The notes beneath the pieces were generated by a model. The model searched no databases. It had not been told where the DNA came from and saw nothing but the letters and a program-made list of their open reading frames with translations. Below, one piece after another: positions 1 through 8,541 of a stretch of 64,000 nt of DNA (positions within the stretch are counted from its first letter, which is position 1; each line of letters starts with the position of its first letter). The translations under genes were made by a program, and so were the position numbers. Location: assembly GCF_040196175.1 (NCBI RefSeq), contig NZ_JBEFNF010000001.1, positions 744,001-808,000 on the forward strand. The letters run 5' to 3'. Source of the stretch: Halospina sp040196175. GTDB taxonomy: Bacteria > Pseudomonadota > Gammaproteobacteria > Pseudomonadales > Oleiphilaceae.

Positions 1-627
1 CGCCAGGTCGCCCGCTTTGTCCCGATTTTCCTCAGAGATGTTTTCCGGCCGTGCGAATGCCTCGACGGTAGTACTGAAGTCGATTTCGGGGTTGCTGTCG
101 TCCGCCAGGTAGTCGTTCAGCTGGTCAATCGTGCGCTCTGTGATTTCGAGCGTTTCGTCCGATGAACGTACGTTTTCCTGCTCGGCGAGAGCTGTTAGCA
201 AGCGTGTGATGTTAATGGCGACGGCGTTGTTGTTGGCCAGTGCCACTTCGGTGGTGCGATGGGTCGTGAGGTCTTCGCCTTCGTCAGCGCCGCCTTTATG
301 CAGCCGCGTGCGCGCATTCGCGGTGAAATCGATGGGGCTCAGGAAGGGGGCGGCGGGTATATCGTCGGCCAGGACGAGGTTGCCCACGCGGAATGTCAGT
401 GTCTCGCCGGGACGGAAGCGGAATTCTCCGGCTTCGTCGGTGGTCCCGGACTGGCTGCGCGTTTCATAATGGATATTCTCAATCCCCTGAGTAAAAAGGG
501 TGCCTGTGCGCAGACCGTCATTACCACCACCGTCACTATCACTGCAGCCGGTAAGCGTCAGCAGGCTCAGCGCGGTGAAAGATATACCTGCTTTCCATCC
601 TGTGTATCGCGGGGTCTGATGGGTCAT
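1..627 (-). CDS. Putative lipoprotein, 5' part only (C-terminus lies outside the window)
   Basis: Reading leftward from an ATG at 625-627 there is an open frame of 209 codons that runs off the window edge. Residues 1-28 form a lipoprotein signal: basic start, hydrophobic stretch, lipobox L-T-G-C with Cys28, then a Ser/Asp/Gly-rich linker. Residues about 40-90 resemble a small beta-sandwich (motif G-x-T-D-x-x-G-x-F-x-F-x-P-G-E followed by a hydrophobic V-G-N-L-V-L), a pattern I associate with uncharacterised surface lipoproteins of marine gammaproteobacteria. An Asn/Ala-rich helical part follows (A-L-A-N-N-N-A-V-A-I-N-I-T-R-L-L). Function is unknown. It is divergent from the ABC exporter at 777. 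The coding frame is supported by the well-formed lipobox and frame continuity to base 1. Confidence 0.7.
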   Translation of the reverse strand, partial: MTHQTPRYTGWKAGISFTALSLLTLTGCSDSDGGGNDGLRTGTLFTQGIENIHYETRSQSGTTDEAGEFRFRPGETLTFRVGNLVLADDIPAAPFLSPIDFTANARTRLHKGGADEGEDLTTHRTTEVALANNNAVAINITRLLTALAEQENVRSSDETLEITERTIDQLNDYLADDSNPEIDFSTTVEAFARPENISEENRDKAGDLA

Positions 628-719
628 TGGTCGTCCGTAGGCCCTGAGTGGTACGTTTCGCCATTGTAGGAAGCTGGTGCCACTTCTGATCTGACACAGG
701 TCGCAGATTGGGAATACCC

Positions 720-747
720 TTGCATTGCGGCGCATGACCCCCATAAT
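720..747 (+). promoter_or_regulatory. Putative sigma-70 promoter for the ABC exporter genes
   Basis: TTGCAT at 720-725 and CATAAT at 742-747 are separated by 16 bp, placing a start near 754, about 23 bases before the ATG at 777. It lies in the divergent intergenic region. Motif match only. Confidence 0.45.
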
Positions 748-776
748 CGGCGCCGTTCATTCGATAAGAGATCCCT

Positions 777-1721
777 ATGAGCTACGCACTGGATATTTGT
801 GGACTGCGCAAGACCTTCCCCGGTGGCCTTGATGCCCTGAAAGGGATCGACCTGCAGGTCGAAACGGGCGATTTCTTTGCGCTTCTGGGCCCGAATGGAG
901 CCGGCAAATCCACCACACTGGGCGTGCTTGCCTCACTGGTGCGCAAGACAGCGGGCCAGGTCCAGGTGTTTGATGCTGACCTGGATAGCGATCCCGCGCG
1001 GCTCAAGACCTGGCTAGGGTTTGTGCCTCAGGAGTTCAACTTCAATCAGTTCGAGAAAGTGGGTGACATCGTGCGCACCCAGGCGGGCTACTACGGCATG
1101 CCACCGGGCCGGGCTGCCCGCAATGCTGAGCGGTATCTGCGCGAACTGGGCCTGTGGGACAAACGCGATTCCCCGGCACGTATGCTTTCTGGTGGTATGA
1201 AGCGGCGACTGCTCATTGCCCGCGCGCTGGTGCACGAGCCGCGGGTGCTGATCCTGGACGAACCCACCGCAGGCGTGGACATTGAATTGCGGCGCTCCAT
1301 GTGGAGCTTCCTGGAGCGGATCAACCGTGAGGGGGTCACCATCATTCTCACCACCCATTATCTGGAGGAAGCGGAAGCGCTGTGCCGCAATATTGCCATC
1401 ATCGATGGCGGGCGTATTCTCCAGAACACGTCCAAACAGGCGCTTCTGCAGCAGCTGAGCCTGGAGCATTTCATTCTTGATATCGGCAATGATCCGGGGA
1501 CGGTGCCACAGCTCGAGGGCTATTACTGTTTCCGCAATGACGAGGGCGCTCTGGTCGTTGAGGTGGAACGCGAAGACGGGCTGAATGATGTTTTCCGTCA
1601 GCTTGGCGAGCAGGGCTGGGAGGTCACCAGCATGCGTAATCGTTCCAACCGTCTGGAGGAGCTTTTCATGAGTCTGGTGGGCCGCTCGCTGCCGGAGTCG
1701 CAAGAGGAGGCAAGCGCATGA
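777..1721 (+). CDS. yadG: ABC transporter ATP-binding protein (YadG type)
   Basis: This 314-residue protein is the nucleotide-binding subunit of an ABC-2 type exporter. Walker A (GPNGAGKST, residues 38-46), Q-loop (V-P-Q-E near 83-86), signature LSGGM (137-141), Walker B with catalytic Glu (ILDEP, 158-162) and a switch His (L-T-T-H-Y) are all present and ordered normally. A C-terminal extension of about 80 residues after the ATPase core matches the length of E. coli YadG (about 308 aa). Its stop overlaps the start of the permease gene by four bases, so the two are translationally coupled. The substrate is not known; the family is often annotated as multidrug or polysaccharide export without firm proof. 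Confidence 0.88.
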   Translation: MSYALDICGLRKTFPGGLDALKGIDLQVETGDFFALLGPNGAGKSTTLGVLASLVRKTAGQVQVFDADLDSDPARLKTWLGFVPQEFNFNQFEKVGDIVRTQAGYYGMPPGRAARNAERYLRELGLWDKRDSPARMLSGGMKRRLLIARALVHEPRVLILDEPTAGVDIELRRSMWSFLERINREGVTIILTTHYLEEAEALCRNIAIIDGGRILQNTSKQALLQQLSLEHFILDIGNDPGTVPQLEGYYCFRNDEGALVVEVEREDGLNDVFRQLGEQGWEVTSMRNRSNRLEELFMSLVGRSLPESQEEASA

Positions 1722-2491
1722 CGGCGTACCAGATCTGGATTGCGTTCATGACCATCGTGGTGCGCGAAGTGCGGCGTTTTACGCGCATCTGGCCGCAGAC
1801 GCTGCTGCCGCCGGCAGTGACCATGACCCTGTATTTCGTGATTTTCGGCAACCTGATCGGCAGCCGCATTGGCCCCATGGAAGGCTATGACTACATGGAG
1901 TTCATTGTTCCGGGCCTGATCATGATGGCGGTGATAACCAGCTCCTACGCCAACGTGGTGTCGTCGTTCTTCAGCATGAAGTTCCAGCGCAGCATTGAGG
2001 AGTTGCTGGTCTCGCCCACGCCCAACTGGGTGATCCTGACCGGCTACGTGGCCGGTGGCATGGCTCGCGGGTTGATTGTGGGGTTTGTGGTCATGCTGGT
2101 ATCTCTGACTTTCACTACTCTGGAGTTCTACAGCCCGGTGCTGGTTATCTCAACGGCATTGCTTACGTCCCTGGTGTTCTCTCTGGGTGGGTTCATCAAT
2201 GCCATGTTTGCCACCAAGTTTGATGACATCTCGATTGTGCCGACGTTTGTGCTGACGCCGCTGACCTATCTGGGAGGCGTTTTCTATTCCATCAACCTTC
2301 TGGATCCGCTCTGGCAGGCGTTTTCCATGGCCAATCCCATCCTCTACATGGTCAATGCCTTCCGCTACGGGGTGTTGGGCGCCTCGGATGTGGGGCCGGT
2401 TTGGGCGATTGCCATGCTAGTAGTGTTCTCCGTGGTACTGTTCACGCTAAGCTTGCGCCTGCTTAACCAGGGCAAGGGCATTCGCAGCTGA
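1718..2491 (+). CDS. yadH: ABC-2 type permease (YadH type)
   Basis: A 257-residue inner-membrane protein with about six hydrophobic segments in the ABC2_membrane arrangement. After a short cytoplasmic N-terminus, TM1 follows V-R-R-F-T-R-I-W-P-Q. The conserved late segment I-S-I-V-P-T-F-V-L-T-P-L-T-Y-L-G-G-V-F-Y is typical of YadH and related exporters. Length agrees with E. coli YadH (256 aa). The start ATG overlaps the end of the ATPase gene (ATGA), and a permease directly after its ATPase is the normal organisation. Substrate unknown. Confidence 0.87.
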   Translation: MTAYQIWIAFMTIVVREVRRFTRIWPQTLLPPAVTMTLYFVIFGNLIGSRIGPMEGYDYMEFIVPGLIMMAVITSSYANVVSSFFSMKFQRSIEELLVSPTPNWVILTGYVAGGMARGLIVGFVVMLVSLTFTTLEFYSPVLVISTALLTSLVFSLGGFINAMFATKFDDISIVPTFVLTPLTYLGGVFYSINLLDPLWQAFSMANPILYMVNAFRYGVLGASDVGPVWAIAMLVVFSVVLFTLSLRLLNQGKGIRS

Positions 2492-2502
2492 GGAGCGGGA
2501 CT

Positions 2503-3321
2503 ATGCATCTGGACAATGGGCCGCTGGGCCGCACCAGCGATTACCCTGAGCGTTACGATCCGTCGCTTCTTTACCCGGTTCCCCGGGCGGATGCACGGCA
2601 CTCGCTGGGTCTGGCGGACGGCTGGCCGTGGCACGGCGAAGATCGCTGGCAGGCCTGGGAACTCAGCTGGCTGCGGCCGGATGGTGTCCCACGGGTGGCG
2701 ACGGCGGAGTTCCGCGTACCGGCGCATTCACCGAACCTGGTCGAGTCCAAGTCGCTCAAGCTGTATCTGAACTCGCTCAACGGGACGCCGTTCGAAAACG
2801 CGGATCTGGTACGCGCGACGGTTGAGCAGGATCTTTCCGGGGCTGCCTGTGCCGATGTCTCCGTGGTTCTGGCGGATGTGGATGCGCAAGCGTCGGTAGT
2901 GGCGAGGCCGGAAGGAGCTCACCTGATCGATGATGTGGAAGGCGTGATCATGCCCGGCGCGCAACCGCTGGCGTCGCTGCGTTCGCTGGAAGGCGATGTG
3001 GTCACGGAGACGCTGTGTAGCCACCTGCTGCGCAGTCTCTGCCCGGTGACGGGTCAGCCGGACTGGGCGACGCTTATGGTGCATTACACCGGTGCTCGCC
3101 TGAGGCCGGAAGCACTGCTTGGGTACATCATCGGCTATCGTGATGCCCGGGGTTTTCACGAAGCCTGCGTGGAGCGCATATTCATGGATCTGGAAAAGGC
3201 GTTGAACCCGGAGCGGCTCAGTGTGGGGGCTTTCTACACCCGCCGCGGCGGGCTCGACATCAATCCTTGGCGCTCGACCCATCAGGGCGATGCCCCGCCT
3301 CTTAGGCTGTTGCGCCAGTAG
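2503..3321 (+). CDS. queF: NADPH-dependent 7-cyano-7-deazaguanine reductase QueF
   Basis: QueF reduces preQ0 to preQ1 in queuosine biosynthesis. The 272-residue protein is the long two-domain (E. coli type, about 282 aa) form. The QueF motif E-S-K-S is at residues 81-84, preceding L-K-L-Y-L-N-S. The catalytic Cys is Cys180 in S-L-C-P-V-T-G-Q-P-D-W, with Asp187 following and the substrate Glu at 220 (G-F-H-E). The start is 11 bp after the permease stop with a GAGG ribosome-binding site, so it may be transcribed with the exporter, although no functional link is expected. The other queuosine genes (queA, tgt) are in this window at 31-33 kb. Confidence 0.95.
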   Translation: MHLDNGPLGRTSDYPERYDPSLLYPVPRADARHSLGLADGWPWHGEDRWQAWELSWLRPDGVPRVATAEFRVPAHSPNLVESKSLKLYLNSLNGTPFENADLVRATVEQDLSGAACADVSVVLADVDAQASVVARPEGAHLIDDVEGVIMPGAQPLASLRSLEGDVVTETLCSHLLRSLCPVTGQPDWATLMVHYTGARLRPEALLGYIIGYRDARGFHEACVERIFMDLEKALNPERLSVGAFYTRRGGLDINPWRSTHQGDAPPLRLLRQ

Positions 3322-3324
3322 GCA

Positions 3325-4731
3325 CTAATCGTCACGCAGGCGCCGGGCCGCCCGGTCGAGTGCCTGGATGATGTGGTCGCGTTCGCGCTCGTTGACTTTC
3401 TCGGAGTCCAGGTACATCGCGAAGCCATCGCCTTCATGCTCCAGGAAGCTGCGCTGATCGCCCACATCCTGGCGGAAATCGATAACCTGGTAGATGGGGA
3501 CTGGTCGGGCGAAGCCCTTCACCGTGATTTCGCCCTTATCCCGGCACAGGATCTGATCCTTGATGAGTGAGAAGGTTTCGTAGGAAACCAGGATTTCGCC
3601 CGGATCCGTCAGCTCTTCCAATCGGCTCGCGAGGTTCACCTCCTTGCCGATGATGGTGTAGTCCATCCGGTTGTCCGCCCCGAAGTTACCTACCGTGCAG
3701 AAGCCGGTACTGATGCCCATGCGGATCTCAAGCGGCGTGCGGATGCCCTGGCTCTTCCACTTCTGGCGCAGTACCGTCATGTGTTTGCGCATCTCGATGG
3801 CCATGGAGACACAGGCTTGGGTGTCTTGTCTGGCGCCCTGGCTGGTAGGGTCACCGAAGAAGATCATGATGCTGTCGCCAACAAACTTGTCGATGGTCCC
3901 GCCATACCGCAGCGCGATCTGTGACATCTCGGTGAAGTAGGTGTTGAGCAGTTCGGTGAGCGCCTCCGGTTCCATCTCTTCCGACAGTTCCGTGAAGCCG
4001 CGGATGTCAGAAAAAAACACCGCCAGTTTCTTGCGCTGTGTTTCCAGCCGAACATCCCGCTCGCCGGTGAAGATGGACTGCCAGACCTGGGGCGAGAGGT
4101 ACTTGGCAAGCTTGTGGGACAGGGCGATGGATTGTTCTCTCTGGTACTGGATCTGGGACTTGGCCGCCACCAGCGCACGGGCCTGGAGATAGGTGTAGAA
4201 GGCCATGACGCAGACGTAGAAGGCGGTAACCGCACCACTCACCACCGTCAGGGCAGGCGGCGCCCAAGGCTCAAAACTGCTGCCGGCAACCGGGATTGAT
4301 ATCAGCACACCCGCTGCCATCGCCGAGACATTCAGGGCCCAGGCCCTCAATCCCCCGACGATGATGGCGCTGAAGCTGATCATCAGAAGAAACATCAGCG
4401 ACGGCATCACGCTGAATTCAATGTGCACCGTGAGTGACCCGATCAGGAAGCTGTCGAGCAGAAGAATGCGTTCACGGATTTGCGGCGTGCGTTTGGTGAA
4501 TAAGGCGCGGGAAATGAAGTACAGGACATGGGGCCAGATCAGCGCCAGCGGCACCAGCCAGATCAGGTGATCCTCAAAATGATCCAGAAAAACCCCGGTG
4601 GCGATAATGGCAGCCCCGGCCATATAACCCAAAACCCGCGCATGGTAGTCCGGCATGGGCGGAATGGCACTGGGCTTGTGTTTGGGGTCAATCGCGGTGA
4701 GACCCGAGGGCATGAGGGATACGTTCATCAT
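3325..4731 (-). CDS. cyaB: Membrane-bound class III adenylate cyclase with MASE2 sensor (CyaB-like)
   Basis: A 468-residue protein with an N-terminal membrane region of five or six helices (residues about 30-185) matching the MASE2 integral-membrane sensor type, then a short linker, then a class III nucleotide cyclase catalytic domain (about 233-415). The two metal-binding aspartates are in F-F-S-D-I-R-G-F-T (Asp242) and F-V-G-D-S-I-M-I-F-F-G (Asp286), and the transition-state N-x-x-x-R pattern is visible in V-N-L-A-S-R-L. This architecture and length match Pseudomonas aeruginosa CyaB, which makes cAMP for the Vfr regulon. It is transcribed away from the flagellar operon. A second ATG at 4728 would remove one residue. 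That it makes cAMP rather than cGMP is inferred from the family. Confidence 0.88.
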   Translation of the reverse strand: MMNVSLMPSGLTAIDPKHKPSAIPPMPDYHARVLGYMAGAAIIATGVFLDHFEDHLIWLVPLALIWPHVLYFISRALFTKRTPQIRERILLLDSFLIGSLTVHIEFSVMPSLMFLLMISFSAIIVGGLRAWALNVSAMAAGVLISIPVAGSSFEPWAPPALTVVSGAVTAFYVCVMAFYTYLQARALVAAKSQIQYQREQSIALSHKLAKYLSPQVWQSIFTGERDVRLETQRKKLAVFFSDIRGFTELSEEMEPEALTELLNTYFTEMSQIALRYGGTIDKFVGDSIMIFFGDPTSQGARQDTQACVSMAIEMRKHMTVLRQKWKSQGIRTPLEIRMGISTGFCTVGNFGADNRMDYTIIGKEVNLASRLEELTDPGEILVSYETFSLIKDQILCRDKGEITVKGFARPVPIYQVIDFRQDVGDQRSFLEHEGDGFAMYLDSEKVNERERDHIIQALDRAARRLRDD

Positions 4732-4895
4732 CGTTCAACGATCGCGTGCATATTGGAAAACGGTACCAGCAAAGTTACAGCCTCACAATTGACCCCGGAG
4801 ACAGGGGGTCCGGCACTGGCACAGGTTTGCCGCATCGCCCCCGGTATGGTTGCCAGGGCGGCGTTAATGCCTGAATACAAAGGAGTGTAGCAGTT

Positions 4896-4911
4896 TGGCA
4901 CTGCTATTGCT
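4896..4911 (+). promoter_or_regulatory. Sigma-54 (RpoN) promoter of the flg operon
   Basis: TGGCAC at 4896-4901 and TTGC at 4907-4910 give the RpoN consensus with GG and GC separated by exactly 10 bases. Initiation is expected near 4922, about 34 bases before the flgB ATG. This matches Pseudomonas-type flagellar hierarchies, where FleQ/RpoN or FleR/RpoN control flgB operons. No FleQ site was identified. Confidence 0.82.
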
Positions 4912-4955
4912 TATCAACAGGCAAAGCCCGATTACCCGGCAAAAAGGGGCCAGTC

Positions 4956-5360
4956 ATGACCACGATCAGCTTTGACAATGCATTAGGCATTCACGATGAC
5001 GCACTCCGGCTGCGCTCTCAGCGCTCCGAAGTGCTGGCGAACAATCTCGCCAACGCCGATACACCCGGTTACAAGGCGCGGGATGTCGATTTCCAGGCTG
5101 CCCTGCAGCAGGCGCAGGGTCAGCAGGAGGGCATGACAATGGCAGCCTCGGACGCGGCCCATATGTCAGCCGATGGTGCTGGTGGTGGCAGCCCGGAACT
5201 GATGTATCGCAACCCTATTCAGCCGTCGATTGACGGCAACACCGTGGATACCCAGACGGAGATGTCCAAGTACATGCGCAACTCCATGGAGTTCCAGGCC
5301 AGTTTCCAGTTCCTGAACAGCAGCATCAAGGGACTTAAAGACGCACTCGCGGGGCAGTAA
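4956..5360 (+). CDS. flgB: Flagellar proximal rod protein FlgB
   Basis: 134 residues, the usual FlgB length. It forms the part of the rod just above the MS ring and is exported by the flagellar type III apparatus, so no signal peptide is expected or seen. The N-terminal rod signature N-N-L-A-N-A-D-T-P-G-Y-K-A-R-D (about residues 28-42) and the C-terminal helical end (M-R-N-S-M-E-F-Q-A-S-F-Q-F-L) are characteristic. It is the first gene behind the RpoN promoter, and flgC follows after three bases. Confidence 0.95.
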   Translation: MTTISFDNALGIHDDALRLRSQRSEVLANNLANADTPGYKARDVDFQAALQQAQGQQEGMTMAASDAAHMSADGAGGGSPELMYRNPIQPSIDGNTVDTQTEMSKYMRNSMEFQASFQFLNSSIKGLKDALAGQ

Positions 5361-5363
5361 ACC

Positions 5364-5825
5364 ATGTCACTTAATCAGGTTTTTGATATCGCGGGTTCAG
5401 CTATGTCGGCCCAGTCCATCCGGCTGAACACCACCTCCAGCAACCTGGCCAATGCCGAGACGGCCAGTTCCAGTACTGGTGAGGTCTATCGTGCGCGCAA
5501 ACCGGTTTTCTCCGCGATCCAGGCCGACATGATGGGCCAGCAGGGTAGCGGTGTGAGCGAGGCGGGCTTCTCTGGCAATGAGCTGCAGTCGGCCGGGGTC
5601 AAGGTGGATGGCATCGTAGAGAGCGATGTGGGTCTGGAGCAGCGTTATCAGCCGGAGCATCCCAAAGCGGATGATAACGGCTATGTGTATTACCCGAACG
5701 TCAGTGTGGTGGAGGAGATGGCCGATATGATGTCGGCATCCCGCTCCTTTCAGACCAATGTTGAGGTGATGAATACGGCCAAGAGCATGATGCAGCGCGT
5801 CATGACGCTGGGTCAGGGCCAGTAA
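5364..5825 (+). CDS. flgC: Flagellar proximal rod protein FlgC
   Basis: 153 residues. The rod/hook signature appears near the start (S-N-L-A-N-A-E-T), followed by the FlgC-specific Y-R-A-R-K-P-V-F. The C-terminal helix V-V-E-E-M-A-D-M-M-S-A-S-R-S-F-Q-T-N-V-E-V packs against other rod subunits. Length is slightly above the E. coli protein (134 aa), as in Pseudomonas-type FlgC. No signal peptide. Located directly after flgB in the same operon. Confidence 0.95.
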   Translation: MSLNQVFDIAGSAMSAQSIRLNTTSSNLANAETASSSTGEVYRARKPVFSAIQADMMGQQGSGVSEAGFSGNELQSAGVKVDGIVESDVGLEQRYQPEHPKADDNGYVYYPNVSVVEEMADMMSASRSFQTNVEVMNTAKSMMQRVMTLGQGQ

Positions 5826-5846
5826 ACGGGAACGGGAGTAGCGACG

Positions 5847-6533
5847 ATGGACGGCGTTAACAGTTCAGCCAACTCGGCTTCCGACATTCTCAAGGAGTAT
5901 CGGAACCAGGGCGATAAGAGCGAAGGTGGCAAAAAAGCCTCCGATATGGGACGTAATGAGTTCCTGGATCTCATGATGACCCAGATGCAGAACCAGAATC
6001 CGCTGGATCCGAAGAAAAATGAGGATTTCGTGGCCCAGCTGGCCCAGTTCTCGTCACTGGAGGAGATGGAGAGCCTGAACACCTCTGTTGAGGATGCCAT
6101 GGGCCAGTTCCGCTCGACGCAGGCGCTGCAGGCCTCCGCCATGGTGGGGCAGCAGGTTCAGGTGGAGGGCAACGTTGCCAATCTTGGCCCTGAAGGTCAG
6201 GTGAAAGGGGCGGTGGAGGTGCCGTCGGCCACCTCGAACCTGCGGGTATCGGTTTATAACCCCTCCGGCGAACTGGTTCGCCAGATGGATATGGGGCAGC
6301 AGGGCAGCGGCACGGTGGATTTCAGTTGGGATGGCGAGAATGGTAACGGCGACCTGATGGAGCCGGGCGATTACCGCGTTCAAGCGCAAGCCCAGTACGA
6401 CGGCGAGACCCAGGAGCTGGCCACCCGGCTCAATGCGAACGTGGACAGCGTCAACCTGGAGAATGGGGGCGTGACGCTGAACCTGGCAGGACGCGGCTCG
6501 GTGCCGCTTGACCAGGTCAAACAGATCAACTGA
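5847..6533 (+). CDS. flgD: Hook assembly scaffold protein FlgD
   Basis: 228 residues. FlgD caps the growing hook and is discarded when the hook is complete. The conserved N-terminal block (F-L-D-L-M-M-T-Q-M-Q-N-Q-N-P-L-D-P, about residues 36-52, followed by F-V-A-Q-L-A-Q-F-S-S-L-E-E-M) is the family hallmark. The C-terminal half contains a FlgD Ig-like part with S-W-D-G-E-N-G-N-G (about 155-170) and a Tudor-like region. The ATG at 5847 has a GGGAG element about nine bases upstream. Confidence 0.95.
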   Translation: MDGVNSSANSASDILKEYRNQGDKSEGGKKASDMGRNEFLDLMMTQMQNQNPLDPKKNEDFVAQLAQFSSLEEMESLNTSVEDAMGQFRSTQALQASAMVGQQVQVEGNVANLGPEGQVKGAVEVPSATSNLRVSVYNPSGELVRQMDMGQQGSGTVDFSWDGENGNGDLMEPGDYRVQAQAQYDGETQELATRLNANVDSVNLENGGVTLNLAGRGSVPLDQVKQIN

Positions 6534-6558
6534 TAACAAGTAGTGGGCGAGGTTTACC

Positions 6559-8502
6559 ATGGCGTTCAATATCGCACTCAGCGGACTCAATGCGGCCCAG
6601 ACGGATCTGGATGTGAAAGGCAACAACATCGCCAACGCCAGCACCACGGGCTTCAAGCGCTCGCGGGCGGAATTCGGTGATCTCTACAGTTCCGGCCTGC
6701 AGAATCTGGGCGATACGTCCGCGGGTGATGGGGTGAGCGTTCAGAACACTCGGCAGCTGTTCCAACAGGGCAATCTAACCGCCACCAACAATGGCCTGGA
6801 TATGGCGATCGATGGTGAAGGGTTTTTCGTTCTTGATGGTGCCAATGGTGAACGCCAATTCTCGCGCGCTGGTCAGTTCGGTGTGGATGAGCAGGGGTTT
6901 GTTACCAATAATCAGGGTGCTCGGGTACAGGGTTTTCAGGCGACCGAGGATGGTGAGGTTGGTGACGTTCGTGGTGATCTCGAAGTAAACACTGAGAATC
7001 TGGCGCCCAAATCCACCACCAATGTTGCGGCGAATCTGAACCTGGACTCACGCGAAAACGTCCTAAGAGTTGATCAGACGTTGATCGAAGCCAATGGCGA
7101 TCAGATTGACGAGCTGGAATCGGGATCGATTGGCAACGTTGGGTTTGATCAAACTGATTGGACAGTTACAGACCCAGAGGGCAACAATTCAACCTTTTCA
7201 ACCGTTGATAACAGCTCCGCTGCTAATATTGCCGCGAGCTTTGCCAGTGAGTCGGGCGTGAGTGCGACTGCCAACTCTCAGGCCACTCTTTCCAATCTGA
7301 ACAACCAGGATGCTGGGGATACGCTTAAGCTGACTCTGTCCGACGGTGGCGGTAGTTTTAATTACAATATTGACGGAAGTTCAAGTCTTCAGGATATTGC
7401 TGATGACATCAACGCGGACGGTTCCATTGCGCTTAATGCACAGGCAGGCGGTGGCGATCTGACGCTGGCTGACAATGAAGGCCGCAACATTGAGGTTGAG
7501 CTCACCGGCGGCGGGACAACAGAGTTGGATCTTGAGTCACAGGGGCCTGATACCGGGCCGAAAAATCTTGATACTACTGGGCCGGTTACAGTATTCGGAA
7601 ATCTGGAGTTTACCGTACAGGATGGCTTTGACCTTGCCGCGAATAATGCACAGATCCTGAGCGGTAGTGAAACAGGCACGTCTGACATTCAGAATGCATT
7701 TGATCCTAACGATTCGAATACCTACAACCACTCAACCTCCACTACCATCTACGACAGTCTGGGCAACCCGCATGAAATGACCCAGTACTTCGTGAAGCAG
7801 TCGCAGGTCGGTAACCCCGATAACTCCTGGAAAAGCTACGTAGAGGTTGATGGCGAACTGGTCGGCAATACTCAGGATAACCCCGATGGTACTGACGGTT
7901 TTGATCTGGTTTTTCAGAACAACGGGAGTCTGGACACCGCTCAATCCGATGATGTATTGATTAATGACTGGGTACCCAAAGATAGCAGTGGCAATCCTAA
8001 TGGTGCTGCAGGTCCCAACAACGGCGTCGAGGAGCCGCCGTTGCCCCCGGAGTCCAGCAGTTCCAACTTCGTGCTTGATTACACGAACAGCACCCAGGTT
8101 GGCTCGGAGTTCGCCATCAATGATCTTCAGCAGAACGGCTTTGCCACAGGCCGGCTCACTGGTTTGGATGTCAGTGAGGAGGGCGTTATCCAGGCGCGCT
8201 TCAGCAATGGCGAATCCCAGGCACTTGGCCAGGTTGCTCTGGCTAATTTCCGCAACAATGAGGGACTGGCACCGGTGGGTGACACCAGTTGGGTTGAGAC
8301 TTTCGAGTCCGGCGATGCGGTGATCAGTCGCCCCAATACTGGTCCTCTGGGGGCTATTCAGGCGAGCTCACTGGAGGAATCCAACGTCGATCTCTCCGAG
8401 CAGCTGGTTGGCCTGATTACCGCGCAGCGGAACTTCCAGGCCAACTCCAAGACCATCGAGACTTCGGACCAGATCACCCAGACCATCATCAACCTGCGGT
8501 AA
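6559..8502 (+). CDS. flgE: Flagellar hook protein FlgE, enlarged form
   Basis: 647 residues, well above the 402 of Salmonella FlgE. The N-terminal rod/hook motif (N-I-A-N-A-S-T-T-G-F-K-R-S, residues 24-36), the FlgE/F/G motif (D-M-A-I-D-G-E-G-F-F, 81-90) and the C-terminal helix (L-I-T-A-Q-R-N-F-Q-A-N-S-K-T-I-E-T) are intact. The extra length sits in the middle, the surface-exposed hook domains. Residues about 218-328 form a flagellin-hook-IN-like module with a clear counterpart in FlgK (residues about 590-706). Bases about 7070-7700 look less GC-rich than the gene ends. Start ATG 6559 is preceded by a GGGCGAGG stretch. Hook polymer subunit; exported without signal peptide. Confidence 0.95.
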   Translation: MAFNIALSGLNAAQTDLDVKGNNIANASTTGFKRSRAEFGDLYSSGLQNLGDTSAGDGVSVQNTRQLFQQGNLTATNNGLDMAIDGEGFFVLDGANGERQFSRAGQFGVDEQGFVTNNQGARVQGFQATEDGEVGDVRGDLEVNTENLAPKSTTNVAANLNLDSRENVLRVDQTLIEANGDQIDELESGSIGNVGFDQTDWTVTDPEGNNSTFSTVDNSSAANIAASFASESGVSATANSQATLSNLNNQDAGDTLKLTLSDGGGSFNYNIDGSSSLQDIADDINADGSIALNAQAGGGDLTLADNEGRNIEVELTGGGTTELDLESQGPDTGPKNLDTTGPVTVFGNLEFTVQDGFDLAANNAQILSGSETGTSDIQNAFDPNDSNTYNHSTSTTIYDSLGNPHEMTQYFVKQSQVGNPDNSWKSYVEVDGELVGNTQDNPDGTDGFDLVFQNNGSLDTAQSDDVLINDWVPKDSSGNPNGAAGPNNGVEEPPLPPESSSSNFVLDYTNSTQVGSEFAINDLQQNGFATGRLTGLDVSEEGVIQARFSNGESQALGQVALANFRNNEGLAPVGDTSWVETFESGDAVISRPNTGPLGAIQASSLEESNVDLSEQLVGLITAQRNFQANSKTIETSDQITQTIINLR

Positions 8503-8541
8503 CGCCGCGGGTTGAGGGCTGAATGAGCACAGGAGGGTTCC

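Noticed and set aside
4815..4830. A second sigma-54-like TGGCAC...TTGC element upstream of flgB.
   Set aside because: GG and GC are separated by 9 rather than 10 bases, which RpoN promoters do not tolerate; the match at 4896 has the correct spacing.
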